Shown here one piece after another: positions 47,485-60,100 of a stretch of 64,000 nucleotides of DNA. The notes under the pieces are model-generated. The model ran no database searches. It worked only from the letters and a program-made list of their open reading frames with translations, and was not told the origin of the DNA. The position numbers and the translations under genes were made by a program. Each line of letters begins with the position of its first letter. The stretch's first letter is position 1. Source of the DNA: Lepisosteus oculatus (taxonomy: Eukaryota; Chordata; Actinopteri; Semionotiformes; Lepisosteidae). The DNA is taken from NCBI RefSeq assembly GCF_040954835.1, contig NC_090697.1:16298001-16362000 (forward strand). Direction: 5' to 3'.

Positions 47485-48250
47485 CCGTGAATAAAAACTG
47501 AATTCTCCAGTGGCAGGAGAGGCTGGGTTTTTTCCTTGTGTTGTGTTACAGGCAATAGCTGAATCCCACCGGGGTCGGAGCTACACGGAGATGTCCATGG
47601 CCACTATTGACACACTCATCAGGGAAGGGTGGAGGACAGCCTCAGACTGTAACACAAAGATGATTGTCTTGGTCACCCTGAAGTGATCTACCTCCCAACA
47701 CCTCGGGCCGCACTGCTGCAGAGACTACTGTCTGCTACGGGGTGCACCCAGAGCTGCTTCTACACCCCATGGACAATCTGTTGACCTGACCACTGTGCCC
47801 AGAAAGCCCTCAAAGAAGTCTGGGTCCGCCCAACGTGTCCTACAGTATGAAGGAGGCATTCCAGCTTTCACACACTGACAGACCAGCTTGTTTCACCCGT
47901 CAGTTTCCTGAATGTCTTCTGAAGACGGCGTGAGGCCAGGCAGAGGGATGCAGCAGTGTCTCAGCTTTCACTCCTCACAGCATTCTCCAAGACCCCCTCT
48001 GCACTTGGCCGCTGGGACAGGACATAGGCTTTCAGATGGTGCTGGCCTGGACAGTGTTGCACAGTATCAGCAGGGGACTTGGTGGGTGCTGTCAAAAGAG
48101 CTGCTCAGGTACACCAGGCACTGGGTAGGAGGAATAGACTCCAGGACCCTTATTCAGAAGTCTCTCGAACTTGGCAGGAGTGTTGTAGAGGCTGAGAAGC
48201 ATCACCTGAAATGTCTAGGACCTTACCCCCCTCACCCCTTATATAGAGCA
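47485..48250. other. GC-rich block of unknown origin
   Basis: About 0.77 kb, richer in GC than the flanks, with damaged frames and no recognised domain. GACTGTAACACAAAGATGAT at 47645-47664 recurs with one mismatch at 52403-52422, which suggests a repeat family. Probably a degenerate retroelement. Confidence 0.35.
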
Positions 48251-48324
48251 TGAAAAGAGGAATAATAGGATTTATTAATAATTCCTTCGATGCACTGTTT
48301 TTGTGGACACTCTGCTTCATCAAT

Positions 48325-48805
48325 GATGAAGCATTTAACAGGTAATGGGGACTCCCATCCATCATATCACCAATGTGCAGCCACACCTAGATGATGCGAC
48401 AGCAGCCATAGTGCACCAGTATCCTCACCATACACCAGCTATCAGTGGGGAGGAGAACAGAGTGTTGAACCCAGTTCATAGAGAGGGATTATTAGGTGGC
48501 CATGATTGGTAAAGGCCAATGGGAAATTTGGCCAGGACACCAGGGTAACACTACTACTCTTTTTGAGAAATGTCCTGGGATTTTTAATGACCACAGAGAG
48601 TCAGGACCTCGGTTTTATGTCTCATTCAAAGGATGTTGCCTTTACAGTATAGTGTCCCCGTCACTATACTGGGCCTGTAGGACCCACATAGACCATAGGG
48701 TGAGCACCCCCTGCTGGCCCCACTAACATGTCTTCCACCAGTAACCTTAGTGTTTCCCAGGTCTCCCATCCAGGTACTGACCAGGCTCACACCTGCTTCA
48801 GTGGG
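48325..48805 (-). repeat. 5S rRNA-derived SINE (SINE3-type)
   Basis: Minus-strand copy. The 5S-like head is at the right end (reverse of GCCTGGTCAGTACCTGGATG near 48766-48785). The body has the reverse of CAGCAGGGGGTGCTCACC and AATTTCCCATTGGCC. Confidence 0.8.
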
Positions 48806-48811
48806 CTTCCA

Positions 48812-48920
48812 TTCCAGGGTCATGGGAGATCTGGAGCCTATCCCAGCAAGCAGCAGACGCAAGTTAGGATACACCCTGGATGGGACGCCAGTACATCATT
48901 GGCTGACACATTCACGCCAG
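48812..48920 (-). repeat. L2-like tail, minus
   Basis: CAGGGTCATGGGAGATCTGG, AGCCTATCCCAGCAAGCAGC and GATACACCCTGGATGGGACG. It directly adjoins the SINE3 head. Confidence 0.7.
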
Positions 48921-48954
48921 GGCCAGTTTTCCTCCCAGAAACCAATGAATGTAC

Positions 48955-49260
48955 CAGTAAATATTCTTTTTTTTTAATTTGATATTTTTACATTTGTTGT
49001 TAGTATTGCTGCCTCACAGCACTGAATTCAATTCCTTGTTACTATCTGCATGGAGTTTGTATGTTTTCCGCATTGTTACATGAATTTGCTCCAGGTACTC
49101 TGGTTCCCTGCCTATTCCTAAGACATGCTGGTAGGTTTATTGGCTTCAGTAAAATTTGACATTGGTGTTAATGTGTTTATGGCTGATGGCAGGATTACTC
49201 CTGTTGCTGCCAGGATAGACTTTGGCTTTCCTGTAACCCTATACTGGATAATATAAGTTA
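48955..49260 (+). repeat. L2-like SINE, plus
   Basis: GTATTGCTGCCTCACAGCAC, TGCATGGAGTTTGTATGTTT, AGACATGCTGGTAGG and GGATAATATAAGTTAGAAAA. Opposite in orientation to the fragment at 48812, so the two form a loose inverted pair. Confidence 0.6.
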
Positions 49261-50064
49261 GAAAACAGATGAAGGAATGTTTTATGGAGTCCTTGTAGGT
49301 GACCATGGACATCACTTGGAATGGTAATCTCTGAAGTCTGTGCACAATCCCATAACACCAGCAGAGTGAGACATAACAGTATAAAGTGGGGAATCACATT
49401 GACAGAGCTGTCAATCTTAAAACAGCCCTTTGCTCTCATTCGGTCTGAATACCAGTCCAATAATTGCCTGCAGCCACATTGTATCATGTGCAGTCTTCTA
49501 CAAGCTGGCTATAGACTTGGGTGAACCACCTGTTCCATCTCCAAGAATTTAACACACTGGAGTTTTCACTCCATTATTATTGGGCCACAGACATGGATGC
49601 TCAAAGGCGTTATGTGGTACCAATATTATTTAAGCCATAAGCTTCCACTTCATTCTGGACCTTTATCATGTGATGCAGTGTTCTGCTTAGTAAAATTCTA
49701 AATAGCTTAAGTCTATAGCAAAAGTTGTACAACCATTCCCTTTTTATGTAAGTGTTTGGTTCCTCAAATCTTTACCAAAATACGGGTAACTCACAATTTA
49801 CGCACGTGAGAAGCAACCATTTCTTGGCCATTGCATGAAAACATTGCATGAAGGTAGAGAATTACCATTCATGATATTGCAGTGATGCACCCTACTTTCT
49901 CTAACTGTGTCGTTGAGTGAGGGAGAAGCAGAGCAGAAGTACGGGCTCACCAAGGGTTTATTGTCCTTTAATGATTAACAGGTATGTGTGTGGCATCAGG
50001 GGAGGGGAAGAGAGCAAGAGAGAGAGAGAACATAGAAGCATCTAGCAGCCCATGAGCTGCTAGA

Positions 50065-51850
50065 GCAATGTTTCCCAACCTGAGGTCTGTGACCCTCAAG
50101 ATGGATTGCCAAAAACACAAGGGGTTGCTGGGGGATTTTATAGATTTGAGGTAATAAAATATTTTTAAAAATAGCTTCTCCTGCAGTGATCCACACAATT
50201 TATATTCAAATTCATATCATATTTACAGTTTGGATAAAACAGTATCCTTAGTTTTGCTAATTGACCTTCAATCTACATCACAAGCACATCACACTTCACA
50301 TGTGGGACAAAAACTACAATGAATCACTGCAACTGTGCCAATTCACATGCCAATATGTGCTGCAAGCTGACCCCCCCAGATGATAAAGCTTTCTTTGGTC
50401 AGAGTCAAAACGTCACAGGGAATATAGCACATTTGGCAAAAAGTGTTGCCAGGAGAGTTACCTGGATTTGGGTTTTATAGAAAGTGCAGATAAAAGTTAG
50501 CCAAAATGTGACAAATGGGAAAAAATTGCCAGAGAGCATGAAGCCTTGCAAACTGCCAAGAAGCCAGGAAAATTGACACCCCGTGAGACTATGAGATAAT
50601 TTCAAACAAAAGAAAGATATACTGTATCAATCGCTATTAGACCAGTGGGCATGAGAGACGCTTTTGCAAGAGTTGGGAGCGATGCACTGAATCCCACTGA
50701 GGCTTCTTTCGAGTGCTCACACTGAATCACACAACAAACCACATGACATTAGCAAATACCTCATTAAAACCCGCTTGTATTAAAATGGGTGAGAAAACGT
50801 GGGGGCTGCAGGTAGCTGCTAAACCAAAGACAGTACCGTTTTCAGCACAGTCAACGACAGAATCGATAGGACGGCACATAAGAGGGGATTTTTTTCATAA
50901 ACAAACTGATAAACGGGCCACTTTGCAGGCCAGTTGGATGAGACACCCGTTGCGAATGAAGTGGCATTCATTGTGTACGTGCAATACATTGTCTTGTTTT
51001 AACTCGGTTTTATCAAGGAGAGCAAAGGACATTTTCAAAGAATTTGACTCCCACCTTACAGCACAAACGTGCTGTAAAATGCAAGAATATCGTCACCATG
51101 CATTGATGTGGCAGCTTCCACGATGGGGGCGTGGGGAAGAAGAACAGGGAATTCAATTGTCCATTGGGAAAAAAAGGCTCCTCGTTGTCAAATAGTTCAT
51201 GGCATGATGCACTAGACAGCAAAAATTGTCTGACGGACTGAAAAATCCCCCCCTGATAGCGTATCAAGGGTTTTTTCACATTAACTGCAACCGTATACTG
51301 CCCCGGGTAGCAGTGGCAAGCACATCACTCGGTCTCTACCGGTTGGCCACGTTCGTTGGACAATATTACCCCCGCTATAACCCTTCTCCGATTTGTTGTA
51401 CCAGGATAAACCTCTAACCTCCCAATTTTCATTTATAACTGCTCGCTATTCTTCTTAGCCGTGAGAGTCGGTAAAAAGGCAACCTCTGACTGCCTCAGCA
51501 ACTGCGTGATAGGAAGCTAGCGATTCCAAGTGCAGCCAATTCAGCGATTTCCTCGCGGAATTTGATGAATGCGGCTGGTGTAAATGAGATGATCTCGGCC
51601 CTCGGTGATTCATCTGTGCTCCCAACACCCGCTTTGCTACACGGACATGTTCGATAAACGCCTTCAATGCTCTGAGACTAACTGTTGTGCAAGGGAGCAA
51701 TAGATGCATTCGTTCGCAAACTGGAGAAAAAGGAGCTTCAAAACACAAGCCAATGTGCCTAAATCAGTGATTAAGGTGGTACCCGCTAACACAGAAACAG
51801 GTTCGCCACAGTACTGTATATAGAGGTTACCACACGTGAACGAAAGGTGA
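50065..51850 (+). mobile_element. Possible hAT (ZBED-like) transposon debris
   Basis: AATGTTTCCCAACCTGAGGT at 50067-50086 resembles the terminal sequence of fish hAT elements. A 160-codon frame at 50713-51195 has LANTSLKPACIKMGE and KTVPFSAQSTTESIGRHI, which loosely follow the hAT/ZBED5-type transposase core (ETLIxPAxxxM; IPLSNxTIxRRI). The rest is broken. I cannot define the far end or a target duplication. Confidence 0.35.
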
Positions 51851-52102
51851 GACTGAAGTATACAACACACCTGATGAATATTGCATTATATTCACTATTC
51901 ATCTGCAGAACAAACTTGCTGCACTACTTGCTCTTTATATATGTAACTTTAACTTTTCCTACCGAGAAAAAAATATTTTAATAATAATTTTATGTAAAAT
52001 TAACCTTATGTAAATCGAGTCTTGTGTGACTGGGGAAAAGGTTACTAAATTAGCCTCTGCATAATCCTGAAACGGCCTCCTTTGAGTCACTGGATTTATC
52101 AA

Positions 52103-52165
52103 ACGCTCCACAGCCGAAACGTTGTTTCCTTTCTTCTCTTTTCAGCATGGAATAAACCTATTACT
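52103..52165 (+). mobile_element. Penelope-like repeat fragment
   Basis: AAACGCTCCACAGCCGAAAC, GTTGTTTCCTTTC and TTTTCAGCATGGAATAAACC. Only the 3' half of the hammerhead-like core (GAAAC) remains. Confidence 0.6.
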
Positions 52166-53394
52166 TGACACTTTCAAATGTAAGTAACCTTTCTTATTTT
52201 TTTGTGGCTGTGCAGCTACTGATCCTACTACGGCCTTTTTATTGATCATCACAACTGCACCTTGTGAAACACTAAAGCATGATGTAAGCATGCTGGCCAG
52301 GATACCAGACAGATTATATTCGGGAAAGAAGTTTTTTTGGGGGGGAATATCATGAAGGGAAAAGGGACAGTACAAGGACTACTCTCACTTCTGGTGGTCG
52401 GGGACTGTAACACAAGGATGATTTTTGGTGTGCGTGTGCCTATTGTGGATAACGTTTTGAGTTCCTTTTTTTTTAAAGTTGATACATTTTGTTCATTTCA
52501 AACAGTTTTAGGAATGTCTTGCAGCGGTCTGCGAGTGTGCTGGGTCTCTTCGGAATCCAACGCACAGAGAGCAGGGAGATGCGTCCTACAACCTTAAAAA
52601 TTGCTTAGGTCGTAGATGACTAGATCCTGAAAGTGTTGTGACGTACTCTGCTGAAAGTGCATTACCCGCTTATTACACTGAATTTTCCCCTTTGAACGGT
52701 TTGGGTTTGCACGAGGCGATATAAGTCGTTTGTCTCAGCAAACACTTATTTTTTTCATTGGAGACTTGGCACTGCGGAAAGTTACCATTCCTCTCAGTGC
52801 TGCTGTTGGTTTCCAGCTCAGCCAAAATTATTCAGACAAAAGATAACAAGTGTATATTATTAAAAAGGGGTGTTTCGAAGATTTTGTTTTGTATGATTTG
52901 TTTTTGTTAAATCGTTATCAAGAGGCAGCCAGCTCAAGCCATTTGTAAATGTTATGTAAGTATTGAGCTTTGGTGTGAATGTTTCAGAGGCATAGAACGT
53001 AAAATGATTTTGTGTTCATATTGCTTTGGAATACCGTAAATACATAATATAAATCACTTTTAAAATAAAAATTAAACATTCTCTAAACCGTTGTACAAAA
53101 TGTAATTAAATCCATAGCGAATTTTAATTGTGCGTTATATGATAATTTTTTCTCTACTACCTCTGCGCTGCAAAGATTAAAATTCAGAATACCATTTGCA
53201 ATAAGTAGCAGACGAAGCTCACAATAAAATATGTATTTCCTTCAGATAATCAGAAGGAGACTGTGTCTAAAAAGCCGCTAATGTGAAAATATGATTACCT
53301 CTATTGTACATTGAAGTTGAGATTCATCCCAGCAAGGTTTCAGTCTCAGATCTCAATATCTTTGATATCCCAGGGACTATCCCTGATAGTCTTT

Positions 53395-53640
53395 AGCAAA
53401 TACATTGTGTATATTGTTACGCTCCGGGGTTCATGTAAGTATGCGCCCACGCCGTCGGGGACTTGAACCCGGACCTCCGGCGTCACTCAACAGGAACCCA
53501 GCCAGCTGAGCTCAAGGGAAATCTCCCGTCAGCCCGGTAGCTGCGGTCCCTGCTATTCACAGGGAAGGGCGGTGATGTCACTGCCCTGGTAAGCCGGCTC
53601 TCACAACCTGCAATGGTGGCCGTATTGGCGAGCTCATTGC
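53395..53640 (-). repeat. tRNA-derived SINE
   Basis: On the minus strand a tRNA-like head reads TTGAGCTCAGCTGGCTGGG (A box) and GGTCCGGGTTCAAGTCCCC (good B box, about 53460-53478). It lies in a small CG-rich island upstream of the P450. The arms do not fold as a full tRNA, so I call it a SINE head rather than a tRNA gene. Confidence 0.55.
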
Positions 53641-54102
53641 ATTATTAAATGAGTTGTTCCCCTACCAAATAATTAATTTTATTAATAATTACAAATGCAT
53701 TTGTGAATATTATATAATGGATATTTAAATTATTACCTTGCTGGTTGAGCAGAAAATGGCAGTTGAAGTTGCAGTTACGAATATTGCTTTCAAATTGATA
53801 CAGAAAAACAATAACAGAAAGTCTGTGTTGAGCTGTTTGTTGCTTGCATTTGAGGAAAAATTAAAATACGCAGTGGAATGAAATTTGAAATGTTTTTTTT
53901 GGTTCGGACTTCATCATAATCCACTAACTCTTACTGTATGTGTCTTTGCAGATTATTGGAAACTCAGCAAAAACAATACTGTGGACAGCCATCTTACTTG
54001 GGACACTGAAGCAACATTATCTACTTTTAAACTCCATCTTACTGTTACACACAAGCTCTTCTTGCTTCCAATTTACTTTAAAGTTCTTTCTGTTCCTACA
54101 AT

Positions 54103-57100
54103 ATGCCACACTTAGACATCTGGCCTTTCGATATAACATCTCTGTTATTTGTTCTGCTTTGCTTTACTTTCATTTTCTACATTTCTAAACCCCTAAAAAT
54201 GTATAATTTCCCACCTGGTCCCCGAGCTCTTCCAATCATAGGAAACATTCATATTCTGGATCTCAAAAAACCATACATGACCTTGATGGAGGTAGGTTCA
54301 AATACGGTTAAATATCAGATGTCATGTGTGTGCTCATTCTCTGTTTGGACAGAGTATGTAGCTTAGTGATCATACTGTAACTTTAGGGTTAGTTATCTAC
54401 GCTTTTGAAGTTTAGGATTTTCATGGTGTTTATAACATAATCCATTAACAAGAAGGAGTAAGTGGTGATGACAAAGTGTTGAAAACTACCAGTTTGCAAG
54501 CATGTGGTAATTTGCACAATTGACAATTGGTATTTCTTGTTACGTGAAATGAAATTTGTTCTTTTTGGATGAACAGCATCTAAAGGGTGTGAAGGATCTA
54601 GAGTCATTTTGCAATTGAGGAATGTTTAACAATCCCCCCTGAAAAAGTCAAAAATCTCATAATATGCTAGAAGAGAAATCTTATTAGTCTGATCCATGTT
54701 ATAGAAGGATTTACAAAATACTGAAAGGATGTGAATAAATGGAAATGTTTTTTTCTGGATTTAAATTCTGTTTGACCAATAAGACTTTTCCCTGTGGAAA
54801 ACTATTGAAATTACAGAATAACATTTTTAGATTTCTTAAAGCAAGATACATTATCCCGTTTGCATATCTTTTTATTATATTTGGTGTTCCTAATTCCGCA
54901 GGGTATGAAAAAATCACTTTACAGGGTATATAATGTGATGGGCCGGGGGTGAGGTTCAATAACACTGGCCATCTTTTCTGTCAACAATGGAGATAAAAAT
55001 TGCTTGCATCCACTGTGCACTTTGACTTTTTTGCCCAGAAAAAGATTATGGTGGGGAGATAAGGGAATTCATGTTCCTAGTTTTAACAGGACAATGAAGT
55101 AACATTTTTAAATTATTTTCACAAATGCTTAAAACAAAACAGTATTATCTAATAAAATGTGTTACCTTAAAACCAAAATATACTTAGGTTCTTAGGCTTT
55201 TTTCACTGGAGAAAAAGTAGAATTTGTACTTGCATCATGCATAAAATTGTATTTTCTCCCCTATTTACTAAACTAATGATATGATTAATATCATTAATGA
55301 CACTAAATGCCTTAATTTGAGATGACACAGTAGATACAGTACAGGGTATGCCACAGAGACAGTGTGTAGACTAAAGTCATTATGCAGATTTGCATGATTG
55401 ATTTATAAGATAAAACAAAGCTCTGTTCCACAGACATTTTTATAGAAATATTGGGGATTCTGGATTGTCTTTTTGCAAATTTCATTTCCTTTACTGAATT
55501 TAGCTTGTACCTTGTTAATAGAACATACTGTAGATAAGAGGACAATATGTATTTTAACAAAAAATATGGCTTCAAAAGGATATTTGATGTTTCCCTTCAC
55601 TATTTAAGTAATGTCTTTCTTTTTTCTTAGTTAGCAGAGACATATGGATCTGTGTTTAGCATTCAAATGGGCCTGAGGAAAATGGTGGTTCTGTATGGAT
55701 ATGAGACCATAAAGGATGCCCTTCTATCTCATGCTGATGAATTTGCTGAACGCCCGAAAATACCGATATTTGAGAAAATTACCAGAGGAAATGGTATACG
55801 CATATTATTGTTGAAGAAAGTAACTTTGATCCAGTATCTTTTGCAGAAAGGGGGCATTTTTTAAAGAATTCTTGTTATACTGTATTTGTGTATTCCTGGC
55901 TGGCCTTGTGACTAAGTGTTTTGCAGACGTCAGTTCTAAACCAGCATTCACATAAACTACATCATCATTGTAATGAACTGAAAACCCAGTTTAAAAAACT
56001 TTGTATTTATTTAAAGCAAAAAAAAAGTCAAAATAAAGAAAAAAAGTGTTAAGAAAAATACAAAAAATTACAGATACTGTAGATACTTATAGCTATAACT
56101 ATATAATTCATGCTTTTTGCAGTCAAGTAGGAGTCAGGACAACCAGTGTGAATTCAGTAACCTTCAATGCATTCTCAGGAGAATTTAAAGGAGGGAGAGT
56201 GCTCTTATCCAGGACAATTCCTATTCTTCTGAGTCTCAGGAAGTCCAGTTGTACCAATATGGCCATTTCTAATGTCAAATATTTTAAGTGGGTAAATAAT
56301 CCCAATATCCCTAATATGGGCATTCCAACTATTTACTTTTGTTATTTCTTCTACCACCAAAAACCTACTTGAAGTTAGTTGATGCAGCAAAGACATATGA
56401 TAGCCATGCAAGCAAAAGAGAGAAAACTCACAAATTCCCTCTCAAGACTCTTAACTCTTCAAGATGCTTTACATTTTTCCTCAATAACCACAGGCATTAT
56501 CTTTGGTCATGGGGAGTCTTGGAAAGCTGTCCGCAGATTTACTTTATCAACCTTGCGTGATCTCGGAATGGGCAAAAGGACCATCGAAGATAAAATCATT
56601 GAGGAATGTGATTATCTAGTGAAAACATTTGGAGACCAAAATGGTAAGTAAGGACTATGTTCTGAATGTACAAAAAGCTCTAAATGAGAGGAGTCCATTT
56701 GGACTACTGTAGGTTGTTTGCAACAGCATTGTCTTCAACAACATTTACCGTTGGTTAATGTTCTAAATGATTTTTAAAACATAAAAAATATGTATTTAGC
56801 TCTTAACAACACAAATCGTTATTTGCATGTATAATTTATTGTGGTATTAAATGTATATCCAGTATAATGTTTTCTGGCAGCACGGACTTAGATGTTTTAG
56901 ATAGCCTGTCGAAAATCATCCTAGTATTACTTCCATGTCAGTCTCCAGTTTAAAGCAGTTCAAGTAGGCAGCTGCGTCAGCATGTGTAGGCTGCAAAGGA
57001 ACAAGTAAAGGTTTATTCCATTCTGGAAAGAGAAGAAAGGAAACACAAGGCTTTGGCTGTGGAGCCTTCTTTGGGTGTGAAACCTGCTTCACCAAAAAAT

Positions 57101-60100
57101 AAATTTTTTGTTTCTTTTCTTCTCTTTTCAGCATGGAATAAACCTTTACTTGTTCCTTTGCAGTCTCCAGTCTTTGTCTTAATATTTGTGGTGGATTTTG
57201 CTAAAAAGGTACCCAAATTGTCAGGTTTGATTGGTATATCCATCTACAGTATCTATCCCCGCCCTGGCATGTTGCAGTTGAACAATTTGTTACTTACTGA
57301 CATACAGTACAGTACTGTAAGAACTACAGTTGCCACTTGTGAACAAGGTCCTAAAGCAAGACTTTTCCACAGAGGGCCATTGCTTCCTCCTACACTTTTC
57401 TCTAGGAGAGAATCATGACCTTAGATCTGGTGGTGTGAACTGTTATCTGTATGTTGCATCCAGCAATCTTCTGTGCCATTGCAGTGTTTGTAGCGTGTCT
57501 TTGTCATGTTCGGCAGTATTGCCGTACCGTGCAGTCATGCCATTAGTGAGGAATCACTGTATGGTATGGCATACGCACATGTAATGCATTAAGCAGCTGC
57601 TGGTGAATCGTAGCTTCCCCTCGTGCTTTACCATTACAAAGGCTAACCTGCAGCTCCATTAACTGCAGCTCCATTAGCTGCAGCAGGATCCTCACCAACA
57701 GTGATTGTTCCAATCTCGCCAGGGAAATTCTGATACTGCCTTCATCAAGGAGGACATGAACACCAATCTGAGAAGTTCCTCAAAGTGTTCCTTCTACTTC
57801 TCGACTACCTCAGTGGAAGTCAGTGTGTTTTACTACCTTTTCTGAGCTCTCCAAAATCCTTCCAAACCAGGTTCTTGCTTTATTGAAAACTGCATCATAT
57901 TGAACTGGTCATCCAGTACTTCTCAGCCAATTCATGAGTGCAGCAGTTGCTCAGAGGGTCTCTTTCATTGACGTTACAACATCTGGTGTCTACCAGTGTA
58001 TCCCGTGTTTGTTACCGTGACTGGCACTAACTGACAACAGTTCAAAGATTGATGCCCTCTGTTTCAAAAGTCAAATTTGATTTAGACTTTGACTTCTGTT
58101 TTAAAGTTTATTGAGAGGTTTAACATTAATAAAAATAACCTAGCGATAGCAAGGTCATTTGCATTCTCTTCTATCCCCACCTACAATATAAAGGAAGATC
58201 TATTGGAGGTGGGAGTTGCAATCGTTCTTCTCAGGTATAGTCAACATGGATTTACAAAATGTAGATCTTGATTAACCTGTTGGTTTGAGTTCTCTTAACA
58301 AGAAATAACAGTAATGGAAGCATATGTGTAGTGTATGTAGATCTTCAGTGGCCTTTTAATAAGGTTCCTCATAAAAAGCTAAGACTGATGGTAGACATTC
58401 AGAAAAATGTATACATTTGGATAGAAAATAGTACAGATGAGGAGTGAACCCTCAAATTAGAGTGGTGAAATTAGTGGAGAACCAGTGGAATCTGTGCGAA
58501 GACCACAGCTTTTCCCAGTTTATATTAAACAACCCAGATTCATTATAATTAGTAACTGTGACATGTAGTCAAGTTTGCAAACAATAGAAAGTTTGGCTTA
58601 GCAACCACTATAGAAAAAGCAAATGAAATGAAAACGTTTTAGATAATTCTCAACACTGGCCAACACCTGGAAAATACCCTTCAGTGCAGACAAATGCAAA
58701 ATATTACATGAAAGCAGCAAATACCTACATTAAACACAAAATGGGAAATGATGAGCTTTAAAAGGCTACTTATAAAAAAAGACTTGAGTGTAGATGTAGA
58801 AACATTTACTTATCCAGGGTGGGCCCTTGGCTTAGGCGAACTAGGAGGCTCCCTTGGGCCCCAAGTCAGCCAGGGGGTCCCCTCAATCCAATAATTATAT
58901 CACCCTGCAACTCACAACTGGCAACTCACTGATGCTAAACAGGTGAGAGCCTGGTCAGTACCTGGATGGTAGACCTCCTGGGAAAAAACTAAGGTTGCTG
59001 CTGGAAGAGGTGTTAGTGGGGCCAGCAGGGGGTGCTCACCGTGTGGTGTACATGGGTCCCAATGACCCAGTATAGTGACGGGGACATTATACTGTAAAAA
59101 GGTGCCATCCTTCGAATGAGACATAAAACCAAGGTCCTGTGGTGAATTCAAATCCCAGGGTCTTTCTCGAAAAGAGTAGTAGTGTTACCCTGGCGTCCTG
59201 GCCAAATTTCCCATTGGCCAATTTCCCATTCTTGTCTTTACCAATCGTGAATCGGTTTGCCTTTGCCACGACCCCCGAGCACCGGATCACCGTCGTCATG
59301 CCCCCCTGTCTGTCAACCGGTCCTGATCCTCTACGTCTTTTCCCTGTTGTCCTTCTCCACTTACTTCCGAACTATACCATCTTCATGGGGTCCTGGACTA
59401 CACTTCAATTGTATGTGCAAATTGTGATCTGGAGGGCCCCCAAAAAGATAGGGCTGGCACTGTAGGTATCCTGGAAGTGGGTAGCAGGCCAGTAGCTGAA
59501 GGAACTGCAGTAGCAAATGACTTGCCACTAAAGGCCGCCAAAAGGCCTCTAGCTAATGTAAATAGTTGAGTCATTAACTCGGTAAGATGTTACTCTGTAA
59601 AACATACTGAGTGTTAATTTGTTAATTATTTACAATGTTAATTGTAAAGGGTCTTTTGGTACAATTAGTACCAAATGGTGTAATTTGGTTTAATTAGTGG
59701 TGTATCTGGCGTAATAAGGGCTTGTATAGTGATAGCAGTGCTTGGGTTTAGTGGTAGTCATGAGGGTGTTGAAGTAATTCAAGTGGGTAGCTGCATCAGC
59801 GTGTTTAGGCTGCAAAGGAACAAGCAAAGGTTTATTCCATGCTGAAAAGAGAAGAAAAGAAACACTGCGGACACAGCCAAAATGTTGTTTCTTGTCTTTT
59901 CAGCATGTCATAAGAAGGTTGCTTGGAAGTATTTTTCATTAATTGTAAATTATTCAAATTGCAACAAAACTGCCTGCACTTGATGTTGTTACTTTTTATG
60001 TGCATAGATATTTGAGACTATCCTAGCTAAGGATGAGGTCAGTAACAATGTTCATTTAAACCCGCGTTAAACAGTGTTGTGAGAGTATGGAGCAAGATTA

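Larger units (their letters stand above)
49261..53394. other. Intergenic stretch, repeat-bearing
   Basis: Between C1orf115 and the P450. No gene exon supported. Holds the hAT-like debris (50065-51850) and a Penelope-like fragment (52103). Divergent promoters for C1orf115 and the P450 would lie at its outer sides. Confidence 0.4.

Noticed and set aside
50713..51195. 160-codon plus-strand frame as a gene
   Set aside because: Weak hAT transposase resemblance, no splice context and broken surroundings; listed as transposon debris.
53430..53535. tRNA gene on the minus strand
   Set aside because: A and B boxes are present but I cannot form a full cloverleaf; it matches the SINE head at 41277.
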